From contig OX595995.1 of NCBI GenBank assembly GCA_951394045.1, positions 1,922,001 through 1,986,000 of the forward strand: DNA of 64,000 bases, written 5' to 3'. The notes under the pieces were generated by a model. The model had not been told where the DNA came from and made no database searches. It saw only the letters and a program-made list of their open reading frames with translations. This document shows, piece after piece, positions 1-9,882 of this stretch. Source of the DNA: Nitzschia sp. DOCU1 (taxonomy: Eukaryota > Bacillariophyta > Bacillariophyceae > Bacillariales > Bacillariaceae). Both the position numbers and the translations under genes were made by a program. Within the stretch, counting starts at the first letter, position 1. Every line of letters starts with the position of its first letter.

Positions 1-1
1 C

Positions 2-1165
2 AAACGCCTGGATGCGTTGCTAGCCGGAACACTCCAAGACATTTTTACCTCCCACATGACATGGGAACATGGGGAATTGAATGCTTCTTCTAAATGGTCT
101 CTTCGGTTGCTGGAGGTATTATCCACAAGGAAACAAGTTCGTTCCCTGATTGTCAAGGAACCATCCGAACTCGTCCTGGAATTCCTGGGGAGTTGGCTGC
201 AAAATCAACAATCGAAATGTGCGACGATGGATCATTTATCAATCCGATCGGGGATACTGCCCTCATCTTCTGCTCTCGCATTGAGCCAAGGTCTTAAAAG
301 TAAGGAGTGCACTGTCACCAGCCTGGAAATTTTAAACATCTCCTTTGTTCCTGAAGCTGTGCAAGCTATGGGGACTGGATTGTCGCAGCATGGTCGAATG
401 GAAAAGATTTCCTTTCAATCTTGTCATTTGGAGGACGCAGAGGTGGCTCTTCTTGTTCGAGCCTTAAAGGCACATTCCAGTTTGATCGAGTTGAATCTAA
501 GCCACAATTATTGTCAAGAGAAAGCGGCAGTGGAGCTTTGTCAACTTTTGACGTGCCCCACTGCTTCCCTTTTAGTGCTGGATATTTCCAATCAAGACAA
601 TTGGGACGATCGACACTACTTTTCACATTACGCAAAGGCACTTGCGAATCCTACTTGTCCCCTGAGAGAGTTGAACGTGGCGTCCAATTTTGTCAATGAC
701 GAGCAATTTTGCCGTCTAGTTGACGCACTCAAGACGAACACCTGTCTCGAGGTGCTAAACCTACAAGACAACCGTATCGCCGATATAGGAATCAAATATT
801 TGGTGCAAGCCCTTCCAAATACGGCGAAACTGAAACAACTCGACATTTCCCGCAATCGATACGGACGAGGAGTTTTAAAAGACTTGCAGGACATTTTGGC
901 TGTTCAAACTAGTCTAGCAAGGCTTGGAATGGATCGCAAAGACGTCGTTCCTCGTATTTCCTATTACCTAGCTTTGAATCGGGCCGGTCGCTACTGCAAG
1001 TCGGCGCAAGGCGTGCCACTCGGCTTGTGGCCCTTAATTTTGGAACATGGTCGCCTATCAGCAGGTTTGCAGCCTAGTAGTGATGATGATCTTGAGTCTC
1101 CTACTATTGGAGAAGCCGACATTCTATTTGAACTATTACGGGGCCCGGCACTATTGGAGCGATAG
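2..1165 (+). CDS. Leucine-rich-repeat (ribonuclease-inhibitor type) protein, 5' end cut by the window
   Basis: The reading frame is open to the first base of the window, so the start lies upstream; the first internal candidate at position 17 is TTG and is not credible in a eukaryote. About 388 residues are present. At least five RNI-type repeats of the LxxLxLSxNxxxxxG kind follow one another in the middle, for example LIELNLSHN, LRELNVASN, LEVLNLQDN and LKQLDISRN. Such solenoids usually bind proteins. The last 80 residues carry no repeats and contain an acidic stretch (SSDDDLESP) before the TAG stop. I see no signal peptide or membrane segment in the visible part. The DUF2330 gene downstream is convergent. 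The repeat class is clear; the function cannot be inferred. Confidence 0.8.
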   Translation, partial: KRLDALLAGTLQDIFTSHMTWEHGELNASSKWSLRLLEVLSTRKQVRSLIVKEPSELVLEFLGSWLQNQQSKCATMDHLSIRSGILPSSSALALSQGLKSKECTVTSLEILNISFVPEAVQAMGTGLSQHGRMEKISFQSCHLEDAEVALLVRALKAHSSLIELNLSHNYCQEKAAVELCQLLTCPTASLLVLDISNQDNWDDRHYFSHYAKALANPTCPLRELNVASNFVNDEQFCRLVDALKTNTCLEVLNLQDNRIADIGIKYLVQALPNTAKLKQLDISRNRYGRGVLKDLQDILAVQTSLARLGMDRKDVVPRISYYLALNRAGRYCKSAQGVPLGLWPLILEHGRLSAGLQPSSDDDLESPTIGEADILFELLRGPALLER

Positions 1166-1250
1166 TCACAGCTAGTAATTTTAAGGATGGAACTCGCAGC
1201 TGCCTGTCAAATGGTAGACATTCCTTCAGTGTAGAAAGCGTACGAATTCC

Positions 1251-3263
1251 TTACATGACGACCAAAATGATTCCTGCCATGAAATGCACCACGATAGCAA
1301 GTAAGGAATACTTTCCAACAGCATTTGCTGCTTCGGACGGAGGAGGCGATTCTTCCGACATTGGCGATTTGGTCATGGGCGGAGGTGTCGATTCGGACGT
1401 GGCCGGAGGTGCTGGTTCCGACATTGGTAATTCGGGCGTGGGTGTAGTTGTTCGAGTAGCATCAGGATCGGGGACCGTTTGAGCTGGTACGCTGTCGTCC
1501 AAGATGCTGACCAACTGGTTGATGTCAGAGAAAGAGAATTGACCTGTCGTAGGATCCCGAAGAATAATGGAATGCTCCAACCCCGAAAAATTAAAACCAG
1601 TAAACGAATAGGCTGGATTCTTGTTTCCAAAAGGGGCATCGGTGCTGACTGCACTGAACCAAGTTGCGCACTCCATGATAGCCTCGATAAAGACTGGTTC
1701 TTCCAAACCAGCGGAAGGAATATTCAGAGAAATTTCCAAACCAATAGGCCAGGTGTCGTTGCAGAGTGGAACTGCAGTTGCCGCGATTTGATTGGAAACG
1801 TCATCTAATTGCTCGTTGAAGGCGAAAAACGGGTCCTTGTTCATATCCTCCGGATCGAGTTGCGCATACAAGCGAGTCAAGTAGGAATAGGAATCGACCC
1901 AGTCCTGCGCTTCCTGGGCCGGCTGGAAGACTTCTTCCTGGAGTTCTGCGGCTAGAGCCAATGGGTTAAACTCATTCTCACCAAAGTCCACGAATTCGAC
2001 GCAACTACTCATTTGCCATGCCGCAAAGCCAGGTGTATAAATATTTGGGAGCGAGTAACACATGGGAGGAACCAGATCCGACTTATTCTGTATTTCGTTG
2101 GGGATGTGGTACTCAATGATCTTGTGCACGAGCGGAGTGGCGGGAACATTGGCATCACTTATGTACAGTAGAAACTCCAATGGATCAGTCATCTGCTCGA
2201 GCTTGGATATATTGAGGCCCGTTAAAGCAATGGTGTTCGCAGCAATTTTGGTTGATCCTGCATATTCTGTAATAAACGTGTGTCCATTCACTTCCATGGA
2301 TGCCACTTCTAACATGTTACGGAGATTGCTCAAATAGCAGTTTGAATCTGGTCCGGCAAAGCCTCCCCCAGAGCATCCCAGCCAATCCAAATACCTTAAA
2401 TCAAGGTTGGCATGCACATAGTTCTTAGGGACGCCACGTGAAGTTGCCAGCGTGTAGACTTGAATAGGCATTTCGGATGTTGCGGCTATCGACGTTAGTT
2501 GAATTGGGATGAAAGCCACAGGAGAATCTGCTAAGTTGCCCGGGATTTGATATTTGAGAACAATGGGCCGAATATCTCCAGTCTCTGAATCTTTGAGAAG
2601 TTGCAAAGCAACAAACTTCATGCCCATTTCTGCATAATAAGTCACGAGAGGACCAGCTTCTTCGGGTTGGTCATAGCCATTTTCCTGTAACCATTCAAAG
2701 ACACTCTCAGGTCGTGCGTCGGCCGGTTCTAACGTGACAAACTCAAAGGGCCCGACAGTTCCTTGTTCCACCACCACAGCAGCGTCTTCAGTCGCAGCGT
2801 CTGGCCCTGGTGAAAAGTTTGGCTCCCCACCATCAAAACCCATGTCACCACCAGCCTCGGGACACACAAAGTCGTCAAATAGGGAAGGGTCACACGTGGT
2901 ACTTTGAGTAGGATCAATTACAAAACTAAAACTTGGAACTGTCGAAGCAAAGAGTCCCCGAAATAACAATTCCGACCCGACAGACAAATCAGGAACTGCT
3001 GGTACAGGTAATATCCAGGCAAAACTCGAAGCAGGGCCTTGATAGTTAATTTGCACGGCCATTTGAACAGCGACGGTAGTTTCATCGATTTGTTCGACGC
3101 CAAACGCAATGTTTTCGCCTGCCTGAAGGACAGGTTGTTGTGACTGACAAAAGAACCCACCACAAGCTTTCACTTTTGTAACAGTTGTTGAAAATGCGAT
3201 CAACAACAACATCGCTGGCATCGTCGACATGCGAACAATTTTCGGTCGTGACAGGAGCATCAT
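1251..3263 (-). CDS. Secreted or surface-anchored DUF2330 protein
   Basis: A single-exon gene of 670 residues starting at ATG. A signal peptide covers roughly residues 1-33 and the mature protein begins near ACGGFFCQ, a cysteine-containing start typical of the DUF2330 family. The following stretch (about 45-105, with ENIAFGVEQ and FAWILPVPAVPDL) fits the family core. Residues about 600-648 are a Pro/Ser/Thr-rich stalk and the last 20 residues are hydrophobic, so the protein is probably held at the cell surface or in a secretory membrane, perhaps by a GPI anchor. DUF2330 proteins have no established reaction. The gene faces the LRR gene end to end with an 85-bp gap, so the two do not share a promoter. 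Confidence 0.75.
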   Translation of the reverse strand: MMLLSRPKIVRMSTMPAMLLLIAFSTTVTKVKACGGFFCQSQQPVLQAGENIAFGVEQIDETTVAVQMAVQINYQGPASSFAWILPVPAVPDLSVGSELLFRGLFASTVPSFSFVIDPTQSTTCDPSLFDDFVCPEAGGDMGFDGGEPNFSPGPDAATEDAAVVVEQGTVGPFEFVTLEPADARPESVFEWLQENGYDQPEEAGPLVTYYAEMGMKFVALQLLKDSETGDIRPIVLKYQIPGNLADSPVAFIPIQLTSIAATSEMPIQVYTLATSRGVPKNYVHANLDLRYLDWLGCSGGGFAGPDSNCYLSNLRNMLEVASMEVNGHTFITEYAGSTKIAANTIALTGLNISKLEQMTDPLEFLLYISDANVPATPLVHKIIEYHIPNEIQNKSDLVPPMCYSLPNIYTPGFAAWQMSSCVEFVDFGENEFNPLALAAELQEEVFQPAQEAQDWVDSYSYLTRLYAQLDPEDMNKDPFFAFNEQLDDVSNQIAATAVPLCNDTWPIGLEISLNIPSAGLEEPVFIEAIMECATWFSAVSTDAPFGNKNPAYSFTGFNFSGLEHSIILRDPTTGQFSFSDINQLVSILDDSVPAQTVPDPDATRTTTPTPELPMSEPAPPATSESTPPPMTKSPMSEESPPPSEAANAVGKYSLLAIVVHFMAGIILVVM

Positions 3264-3936
3264 TGTGGAAGCAACAAAAATTCAATAGAATCGAAGGCTG
3301 TGGGTTCAACCTCTACGATGGATACAGGACGCTTTGATGTGAACAATGGCCTATTACCTCGGTACAATAGCAGAGTGGCCTTTGGATGTTACGATTTGTT
3401 TTTATGGTTAGTTTTTCGATAGCGACGGGGTCGGTGGCTCCCACCATGGTTTGAAAAATTGGGCGCAACGCCCGAAAAAGTGTGCATCGGGTCGAGCGAG
3501 CTCCCACGGAATTCATGCACGTCTGAACGGAAGGCCAAGATGGGCTTGCGCGCGCAGGCCGAGGCCCGTTCAAGCGCGCTCGGACGATGCGCAGTTGAAT
3601 GGTGACGAGGGGAGAGTCATCATGGACGGAAGGGATGGGAGAGAGGAGGACATGGAACATGTAATATGAAATAGCGCCTACTCTTCGCTGGTTTAATAGT
3701 AGTAATATGGACCAGCAGGAGGAGTCATGACAGGGAGGGACGAAAGTGGCGTGGAAAGCGAGTATATCATATGCACTATCGAGCCCAATCTAGCCTACCG
3801 GCAGCTTTATTTCGCTCGACTATTAGTAGACAAAGATCTTATCCATCCTGACTTTTTGTGGCGCCCCGGGATGCAGCAGGACAATACTTTTATCTGACAC
3901 GTCGTATTATATAGATCATGGGTTGAGATAGCACAA
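3264..3936. other. Intergenic region
   Basis: This lies between the start of the DUF2330 gene and the end of the next minus-strand gene, so it should hold the DUF2330 promoter. Short reading frames here have no recognisable domain or codon bias. No repeats were seen. Confidence 0.5.
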
Positions 3937-5085
3937 CTACGGAGTCTCTTCCTCCTCGGATCCTCCTTTCTCAAGGTCTCCTGCAGGAGCGCTACCCCCA
4001 GGTGGGTCTGCCGATTGTTTTCCCACTGATTTTGCGGCAGCCGGTCCGGCCTCTCCTCCTTCTGTTGCTGCGGGTCCTTCGGCGGCATCCCCTTTTCCAA
4101 TTAGGTATCGCACGGATGTTGTTGTCAAATTGAGTGTCAAAAAGAATCCAATCCAGGTAGCAAAGTAGATGTTTCCAAGATTTGTTCCTGGCCCGGATCC
4201 AAACGTCAAAAACGCAACAGCACAACACCATGCCACCAACATGATCAAGGCTACTACCGTATGACAAATAAACGGTGCTTGCTTGAATGCAGCCACTGAC
4301 AAAGCCAAGACGGCACTGCACAGCCCAAAGTAAACGGCGAAATTGGTTCGAGTGCAAAAATCGTTCCACGATTCGGAAGGATCATTTGCGTTTTTGCAGT
4401 CACTATCCTTGTATACGCCACTTGCGGTGCCCATGATAATGAGACTATCTGCTCCAAGTAGAATCCATTTCAGCGCAACGGGCGAGGCTTCGTCGCCATT
4501 AGCTTGTTTGGCAAAGTCACCTGCCAAACAAATGGCTGCCACCATGGCACCCCTACAAACGACCACAAGAAGCAGAATCGATGAGATCACCGCAGAGACA
4601 AGGCTATCATACTTCCAGCCCACATAATCGACGTACCATCCGAAGAAATACAGATTGGCGTTGGATATGGCATAGCCTACCCCGACCGCCAAATCATGGT
4701 TCGGATCCAAGAGCGCGGGCATTCCAGCAGCCCAGATTCCAAGGCACACCGTAATCTATGAAGAATGCATCCGAGAGCAACATCGTATGCAATGAGAAGG
4801 CGCCGATACGAGGCTCCAACATCAGCAATTTGGAGCCTCCATTCTTGACACGCACAAACATAAACTCACCAGCGGAGACTCCACTTTCATAGAGGTTTCG
4901 GGGGGCAACATGGAGGCAAGAGCCCCGAAAAAGGAGCATATAATCGATATCGAACACACTGACACAATCCATTTTTCATATTTCTGCCAGTTGTCCTCCT
5001 TTCGGTCGTCCAAAACACCCAGCAAAGACACCAAGCTGACAATACTGGACACTAACAGGATTCCCCAGACTTTGAGACGGCTCAT
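3937..5085 (-). CDS. Multi-pass membrane protein, two exons, unknown function
   Basis: Exons are 5085-4870 and 4755-3937, joined by a 114-bp GT-AG phase-0 intron (GTGAGT donor; acceptor ends TTCATAG). The product is about 344 residues. I chose the ATG at 5085 (MSRLKVWGILL) because a hydrophobic segment follows at once; the open frame continues upstream to 5313, but that extension looks like leader sequence. There are seven or eight hydrophobic segments: two in exon 1 and the rest in exon 2, including one around LVSAVISSILLLVVVC and one around ICHTVVALIMLVAWC. The C-terminal 60 residues are low-complexity, Gly/Ala/Pro-rich and end acidic (GGSEEEETP), probably a cytosolic tail. The layout recalls four-pass MARVEL or claudin-like proteins doubled, but I do not recognise a family. 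Confidence 0.7.
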
Positions 5086-5373
5086 GGTAATGAAAAGATG
5101 GATTGAAAATTTTCGAACAATAGATGCAAGATGTGCGGGATCCCATTGTGGGTGTCGTTGTTTTCGGATTTCGAATATAAAATGCATCTTGCGGCGAAGC
5201 CCATCCTGTACGTCGTCCGGAATGTTAGTCGAAGAAATCATATATCTTCTTCCGCGCAAGCAAACCATACGCGCACCTTTTACCATAAGAGGTACTACTT
5301 TTAGAGTTTGCACATTGTCTACCCCTTCCCCTTCCTTCTAGCTGGAAGTAGCACTGGTTTGTGAATGAATGAA

Positions 5374-6798
5374 TCATGCTTTGATAGCTACAAATCGGAG
5401 CGGCCGATAGCCATCAATGTTGGTGGTTCGGATAAAACTGTCGTCATCCCAATCCCGGTAGGGAATGAGCTCTGAATCCATTGACCAATGCACAATTCGA
5501 AAGCCAAAGGCTTGTGTAATCAAGTCACGTAATTCATCGGAAGCCGGAAATAATAGGGCATTCAGGTGCCATTGGAGCGGCCCGACGTTGATCCATACAC
5601 CGCCGGGATGAAGCAAGCGATGAATCAAAGCCAAGTATTCGTAGATATTGGGAGCCGTATCCAAGAAAAAGCAAGTAATGATAGCTCCAAAGGCATTGGG
5701 ACGCAAATCATAGTAAAGACTGAAATCTCCAATGGTAAAGGATAGCGACAATGATGCTCCCGCAATGACGTTGTGCTGTAAATTAATATCAGGAAAGTCG
5801 ACACAATCAAATCGTCGCTCCGACTCGACTTCATTGGACAATCGATCAAGTAAAAAAGGATGAACAGTGCCCCTTAGCCTTTGCTGTAAGATTGCATGGG
5901 CGGCTGCTGCCATGACGGGTGACAATTCATTGGCTTCCACGGAATATCGAGCTCCTAATTGCGATGCCACCTCATAAGCGAGCCTCCCCAAGCCGGCTCC
6001 TGGAATCAAAACCTTGATTGGTGTTTCTTTCTTGGTGGAAAATATATTATTCAATTGCTCTACACACCAGTCGTAGAGTCGATGACGGACCTTGGCACCC
6101 AGGATTGTCCAGTCCCGAACCAAATGAGCGACTACCTGGCCGGCAGAGTCGTAGGCATTGTCATGTATTGGATGTTTGTTATTGAGAAAGCGAGTATTAT
6201 TCGCTGGACGAGTAAACTGAAAAGAAGTAGATTGTGCCGACCTTTTTGAATTGGTGGACTGTTTCGTTTTAGTCCTTTCCCTGGCATGAGTGCTCTGGGG
6301 CAATGCTAGGACTGGATCAAATCCTTTCGACAACAATGCTTCCAAGGTTTGCTCGTCTTTCTCGAGACATTCTGCAAAACGATCAATGCGACCTTGCAGT
6401 TTGGTAGACAAACGCACGGCCATTGGTATAGTGTGTTCTTTTTCCAATTCCAATGCCGTTTCCAGGGCCAGGCTGAGCCCTTGCATCGCCTGGAACAGTT
6501 CATTTCGAAATTGAGCCAAAGAAGCTTGGATGACTTTGTCAGGCGTCGACTTTGCTTCTGGGGAAGGGATATGGATAAAGGGAATAGTACAGCATGCACA
6601 ACGTGGTGCCGATGCCGGCGGCATGATACCAGGACTACCGGTAGTCGACCAAAGAGAAGGTCCACAAACAGTGCCTTTTAAAAAGAACCACAAAAACGCG
6701 CATCCCAGAACTCCAATCGCCAACGTCAGCCTCGACAAAACAAATGCTGTATTATCACTTTCAACACCATCGGCCACGCTACTAGTAGGGTCATTCAT
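5374..6798 (-). CDS. Carnosine N-methyltransferase-like protein (N2227 family), membrane-anchored
   Basis: A single-exon gene of 474 residues beginning MNDPTSS. Residues about 22-42 are hydrophobic (LAIGVLGCAFLWFFL), suggesting an N-terminal anchor that the soluble animal enzymes lack. The catalytic part shows the SAM-binding loop KVLIPGAGLGRLAYEVASQL near residue 260, the acidic strand end NELSPVM, the strand FGAIITCFFLDTA, and the family signature HPGGVWINVGPLQWH. The C-terminus (IPYRDWDDDSFIRTT, then YRPLRFVAIKA) also fits N2227 proteins. Known members move a methyl group from S-adenosylmethionine to the imidazole of carnosine-like dipeptides. The substrate in an alga is open. It is divergent from the sulfotransferase gene at 7208 and shares a 409-bp intergenic region with it. 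Confidence 0.85.
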   Translation of the reverse strand: MNDPTSSVADGVESDNTAFVLSRLTLAIGVLGCAFLWFFLKGTVCGPSLWSTTGSPGIMPPASAPRCACCTIPFIHIPSPEAKSTPDKVIQASLAQFRNELFQAMQGLSLALETALELEKEHTIPMAVRLSTKLQGRIDRFAECLEKDEQTLEALLSKGFDPVLALPQSTHARERTKTKQSTNSKRSAQSTSFQFTRPANNTRFLNNKHPIHDNAYDSAGQVVAHLVRDWTILGAKVRHRLYDWCVEQLNNIFSTKKETPIKVLIPGAGLGRLAYEVASQLGARYSVEANELSPVMAAAAHAILQQRLRGTVHPFLLDRLSNEVESERRFDCVDFPDINLQHNVIAGASLSLSFTIGDFSLYYDLRPNAFGAIITCFFLDTAPNIYEYLALIHRLLHPGGVWINVGPLQWHLNALLFPASDELRDLITQAFGFRIVHWSMDSELIPYRDWDDDSFIRTTNIDGYRPLRFVAIKA

Positions 6799-6903
6799 GG
6801 GACATTGTCTTTGCCCTTTCTACTCTTCAATGAGTGATGAGACATTCAGAGACCGTTTGTGGTGCGAGATGAGGTGATGTGACGATCGAGTTGTTGGTCA
6901 ATC

Positions 6904-6955
6904 GAATTTCAAGATTTTCGGTTACCTGTTGGCGATCAGGTGGCGAATAGGGAAA
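6904..6955 (+). repeat. 52-bp dispersed element with internal inverted repeat, copy 1
   Basis: Matches 17806-17857 at 49 of 52 positions by eye (three T/C differences). Its centre reads ACCTG-TTGGCGAT-CAGGT, an imperfect 6-bp palindrome. It lies in the divergent region between the methyltransferase gene (start 6798) and the sulfotransferase gene (start 7208). It may be a shared regulatory site or a relic of a short mobile repeat. Confidence 0.6.
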
Positions 6956-7207
6956 GTCGGATTTTGTTCGCGGATTGCGTCATCCAACAAAACCGCACAA
7001 GCGCAGTACCAAAGTATGAATGTAAACTACCTACCCACGGACCCTAGTCCGGGGTCATCGCATCCGCTTGGAGCCTCTTTTGCTCCGGGCTCCTCGGTCA
7101 TAGTTTGGTTTTTTCGCAATAACCAAAAAAAAGAGGATAAGTCAACTTCCTTTTCTACACATACCACCTCCGTCGCCCTGTGCTTGTTGTAATTTGTGTG
7201 GACGATA

Positions 7208-8902
7208 ATGAAAGATCGAAAGAACACAACGCGGATTCTTGCCGTTGGCGCCTTAGGCATGGCTGTACTGCCACAATTGCTGGGGGGATTTTCAGCGGTC
7301 TCCAATGAGGGACGACTCCAGCATTATGAACTAGGATCTTCCTCCGCTCCGGTGCCGTTGATTTCGAGGGGCAACAGCAATAGCACCCGCTCAGCAGGTG
7401 CCACAGTGGAGGCGACGCATTCAAGCAGCAGGCACAACCACCACCACCACCACCACACTGTGACGAAATCCACTCACCGACATCGACTGCTGCAATTGCA
7501 CAAGCTAGCCATGGAGATTCTGCAAGTGGATTCCTTCACTTCTACCAAGGCGGTAAAAGGAAATGTGGATCGCGATGATTTTTGGAACGCCACAACGATT
7601 GTCACGAATGCCAGTGACGACGAAGAAAACGACACGATCCAGCAATTGCTCGAACAACGCTTAGGGCAAGCCTTGCATCACGCTGGGTTCCAATTTTTAA
7701 TTCCTTCCGCTACAGATCCTAACGATACAACAACTCCTACTATGTCGGACTGGCCCCGCCCCGTCGTCTTGGAGAATCTATTGGCCGTTCGTCGATACCG
7801 AGTATCCCGCCAAAAGACATTTCTTCACTTTTTGGTACACATCCCCAAATCCGGCACGAGTTATGCCTTTTCAGCTCTCAGAAACTTATTGTGGAGTCAT
7901 CCCCACCATGCACAATTAGTGGCAGCAGGACGACATGAGGAGTATCGACCATGTAATGTCGCCGTCCTCGGCACTGCCACATTTCACAAATGGAAGGGTG
8001 ATTACAAGGGCCATGTTTGTAACATGTGGATGTCCGAGACCAGATGGACAAATCGGGCTCAACATGCCTACGTAGTATTGAGAAAACCTCGTGATCACGT
8101 GCTATCGCAATACTTTCATTGTTTGGAGGCAGAAGAACATCGTAGAAAGGAGAAAATGCCAACCAATCTCACAGTGTGGTTACAAGCATGGAATGACGTC
8201 ATTTTGAACAACAACGCCACATCCCTAGAACGGCGAAAGGAAAATAGCAAATTCTTTTGCTATACACCCGTCAATTTGCAATCCACATATGTTTGGCCAA
8301 CCTTGAGATCCAATTTCTTACTCAACTTGACGGCTGCTGCTGGATCGGAGAATGTGGCAGACATGCTTGTCAATACTGTATTGGGGGATCGTAGTCCAAC
8401 AAACCATGAATCTTCTTCGCTCAACGTAGCTGGAGAGCAGGACAGTGATCCATTGACACTTCTTGCTCAAGATTTGCTAGACAGGTTTGAAGTGGTAGGA
8501 GATACGTCACGTATGGTCTTGTCAGTTTGCCTCATGTTTGTGAAATATACCGGATTTTTGGCACCCCAATGCGATTGTACTCCTCCTACTGATCACAGTC
8601 ACGATAATAACGACAAAACAAGAATCCCCAGCAACTCCAGACGGCGTTTGAATGAAAATAAAATCGGCTACCAACCGGACCGTCACGCACATGGCGTTAA
8701 ACATCATGGCGCCACGTACCAAACAACACCTTATCAAGACTATTTGATTGATCGATTGACACAATTCGACCAGCTGCTGTACGATATCGGAAGGCGGGTG
8801 TTGGATATTCAAGTAGACCAAGTCGAAAAGGAGTATCAAGTTCAACTCTGTACAACCAAGTTTCGAACGCAAGATTCGGAACAGGAGAGGGGAAAACCAT
8901 AA
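7208..8902 (+). CDS. Golgi-type carbohydrate sulfotransferase-like protein
   Basis: 564 residues from the ATG at 7208; the open frame begins 12 bases earlier at GTG, which is not a likely start. A signal anchor lies at about residues 8-30 (ILAVGALGMAVLPQLLGG), giving a type II membrane topology. The PAPS 5'-phosphosulfate loop is visible near residue 212 as HIPKSGTSYAFSAL, and the 3'-phosphate site near 290 as VVLRKPRDHVLSQYFH; these two motifs define the fold. The stem contains a histidine run (NHHHHHHT) and several N-glycosylation sequons. The expected reaction is transfer of sulfate from PAPS to a glycan in the Golgi lumen. The acceptor cannot be read from sequence. Neighbouring glycosyltransferase genes suggest a role in cell-wall or mucilage polysaccharides. 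Confidence 0.75.
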   Translation: MKDRKNTTRILAVGALGMAVLPQLLGGFSAVSNEGRLQHYELGSSSAPVPLISRGNSNSTRSAGATVEATHSSSRHNHHHHHHTVTKSTHRHRLLQLHKLAMEILQVDSFTSTKAVKGNVDRDDFWNATTIVTNASDDEENDTIQQLLEQRLGQALHHAGFQFLIPSATDPNDTTTPTMSDWPRPVVLENLLAVRRYRVSRQKTFLHFLVHIPKSGTSYAFSALRNLLWSHPHHAQLVAAGRHEEYRPCNVAVLGTATFHKWKGDYKGHVCNMWMSETRWTNRAQHAYVVLRKPRDHVLSQYFHCLEAEEHRRKEKMPTNLTVWLQAWNDVILNNNATSLERRKENSKFFCYTPVNLQSTYVWPTLRSNFLLNLTAAAGSENVADMLVNTVLGDRSPTNHESSSLNVAGEQDSDPLTLLAQDLLDRFEVVGDTSRMVLSVCLMFVKYTGFLAPQCDCTPPTDHSHDNNDKTRIPSNSRRRLNENKIGYQPDRHAHGVKHHGATYQTTPYQDYLIDRLTQFDQLLYDIGRRVLDIQVDQVEKEYQVQLCTTKFRTQDSEQERGKP

Positions 8903-9203
8903 CAACTTTAGATTTTTCCAACACAGAAGTCCACGCTAGAATCACTGCTGACAGGATACACTTCCGGTGAAAAGATTCGCCATAAGCGCTACTAGCAGTC
9001 ATCGAAGTTTCATTGTACAGCAGGGACGTGATCATCTTAATTCATGTAAATTTCTGCATACACCGGGCGTCTTCAAACACCAGCGTTCAAGCAACTCAAG
9101 TAACGTTTTGAGCGTGAGGATTTGCGGGCACCCCGTTCTTTTTTACATGATGGGGTGACTTACTGAAAGAAATCTTCCATGTCGATTATCACCACCAACT
9201 ATT
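8903..9203. other. Intergenic region
   Basis: It separates the sulfotransferase gene from the converging GT32 remnant. I see no gene, repeat or structured element here. Confidence 0.4.
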
Positions 9204-9738
9204 TTAAGACAAAGAAATTCTTGAAAAAGCCACGCGATCCTTTGCACCTACAACTCGAACCGACCGATTATCCCACCAAGTGTAGATTCCGTCTTTTACC
9301 TGGCTGTGCTTGTGTGGAGCATCATTGCACCACTTTTCATGCCCCTCATAATAATTCCTGCCTGCGTCGTCTATGAAGGCAAGGAAGGCAAGATGCAAAG
9401 CCCCAGGACCGGTAGACCGTGCGACATATTGATGGTCTACTTGATTCAAATTGTACAGCCGCGATATGATTTTCTGCACAACAAGATACATCAACGGAGC
9501 TTTAGGGGCGATGAGAATTTTGCGATGCGAACGATCATTAACTAACTTCTGTTTGATCCGTACCTGAAGCCATAGAGTATTGACTCAAGATTCCCAACTG
9601 TTCTACCACAAAGAAAGCGTCATCGGTATCTGCAACGATGCTTCCATTCTTGAACAATTCTCCAGGAGCACTATCAAAGTCCGTATAGACTCCGCCACCA
9701 GATTCCCACTGTCGAAATGAGGCGGAAAATGGAAGCAA
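9204..9738 (-). pseudogene. GT32 (Gly_transf_sug) glycosyltransferase remnant, 5'-truncated
   Basis: Two coding stretches on the minus strand join across a probable 64-bp GT-AG intron (9563-9500): 9738-9564 gives RQWESGGGVYTDFDSAPGEL and then FVVEQLGILSQYSMAS, and 9499-9204 gives APLMYLVV followed by STGPGALHLAF and NRSVRVVGAKDR. These are the DXD region (DFD here) and the C-terminal half of GT32 enzymes such as OCH1-like mannosyltransferases. The N-terminal half, including any membrane anchor, is missing: upstream sequence runs directly into the stop of the gene ending at 9883. The piece therefore looks like a relic. Alternatively it is the 3' part of a gene whose first exons I could not find. 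Confidence 0.6.
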
Positions 9739-9882
9739 GAGAATGAGAACGGGTTCTTATCATCATCGTCATGGCGCTATTGCTGGTGGACGCTGGCTCT
9801 ACCTTCTGTTAACATAACGAGTCTCATCTACTACTCGCAAATCGTATTCTAACAAGAATTCCCTCGCTGCTGCTTTCCATCC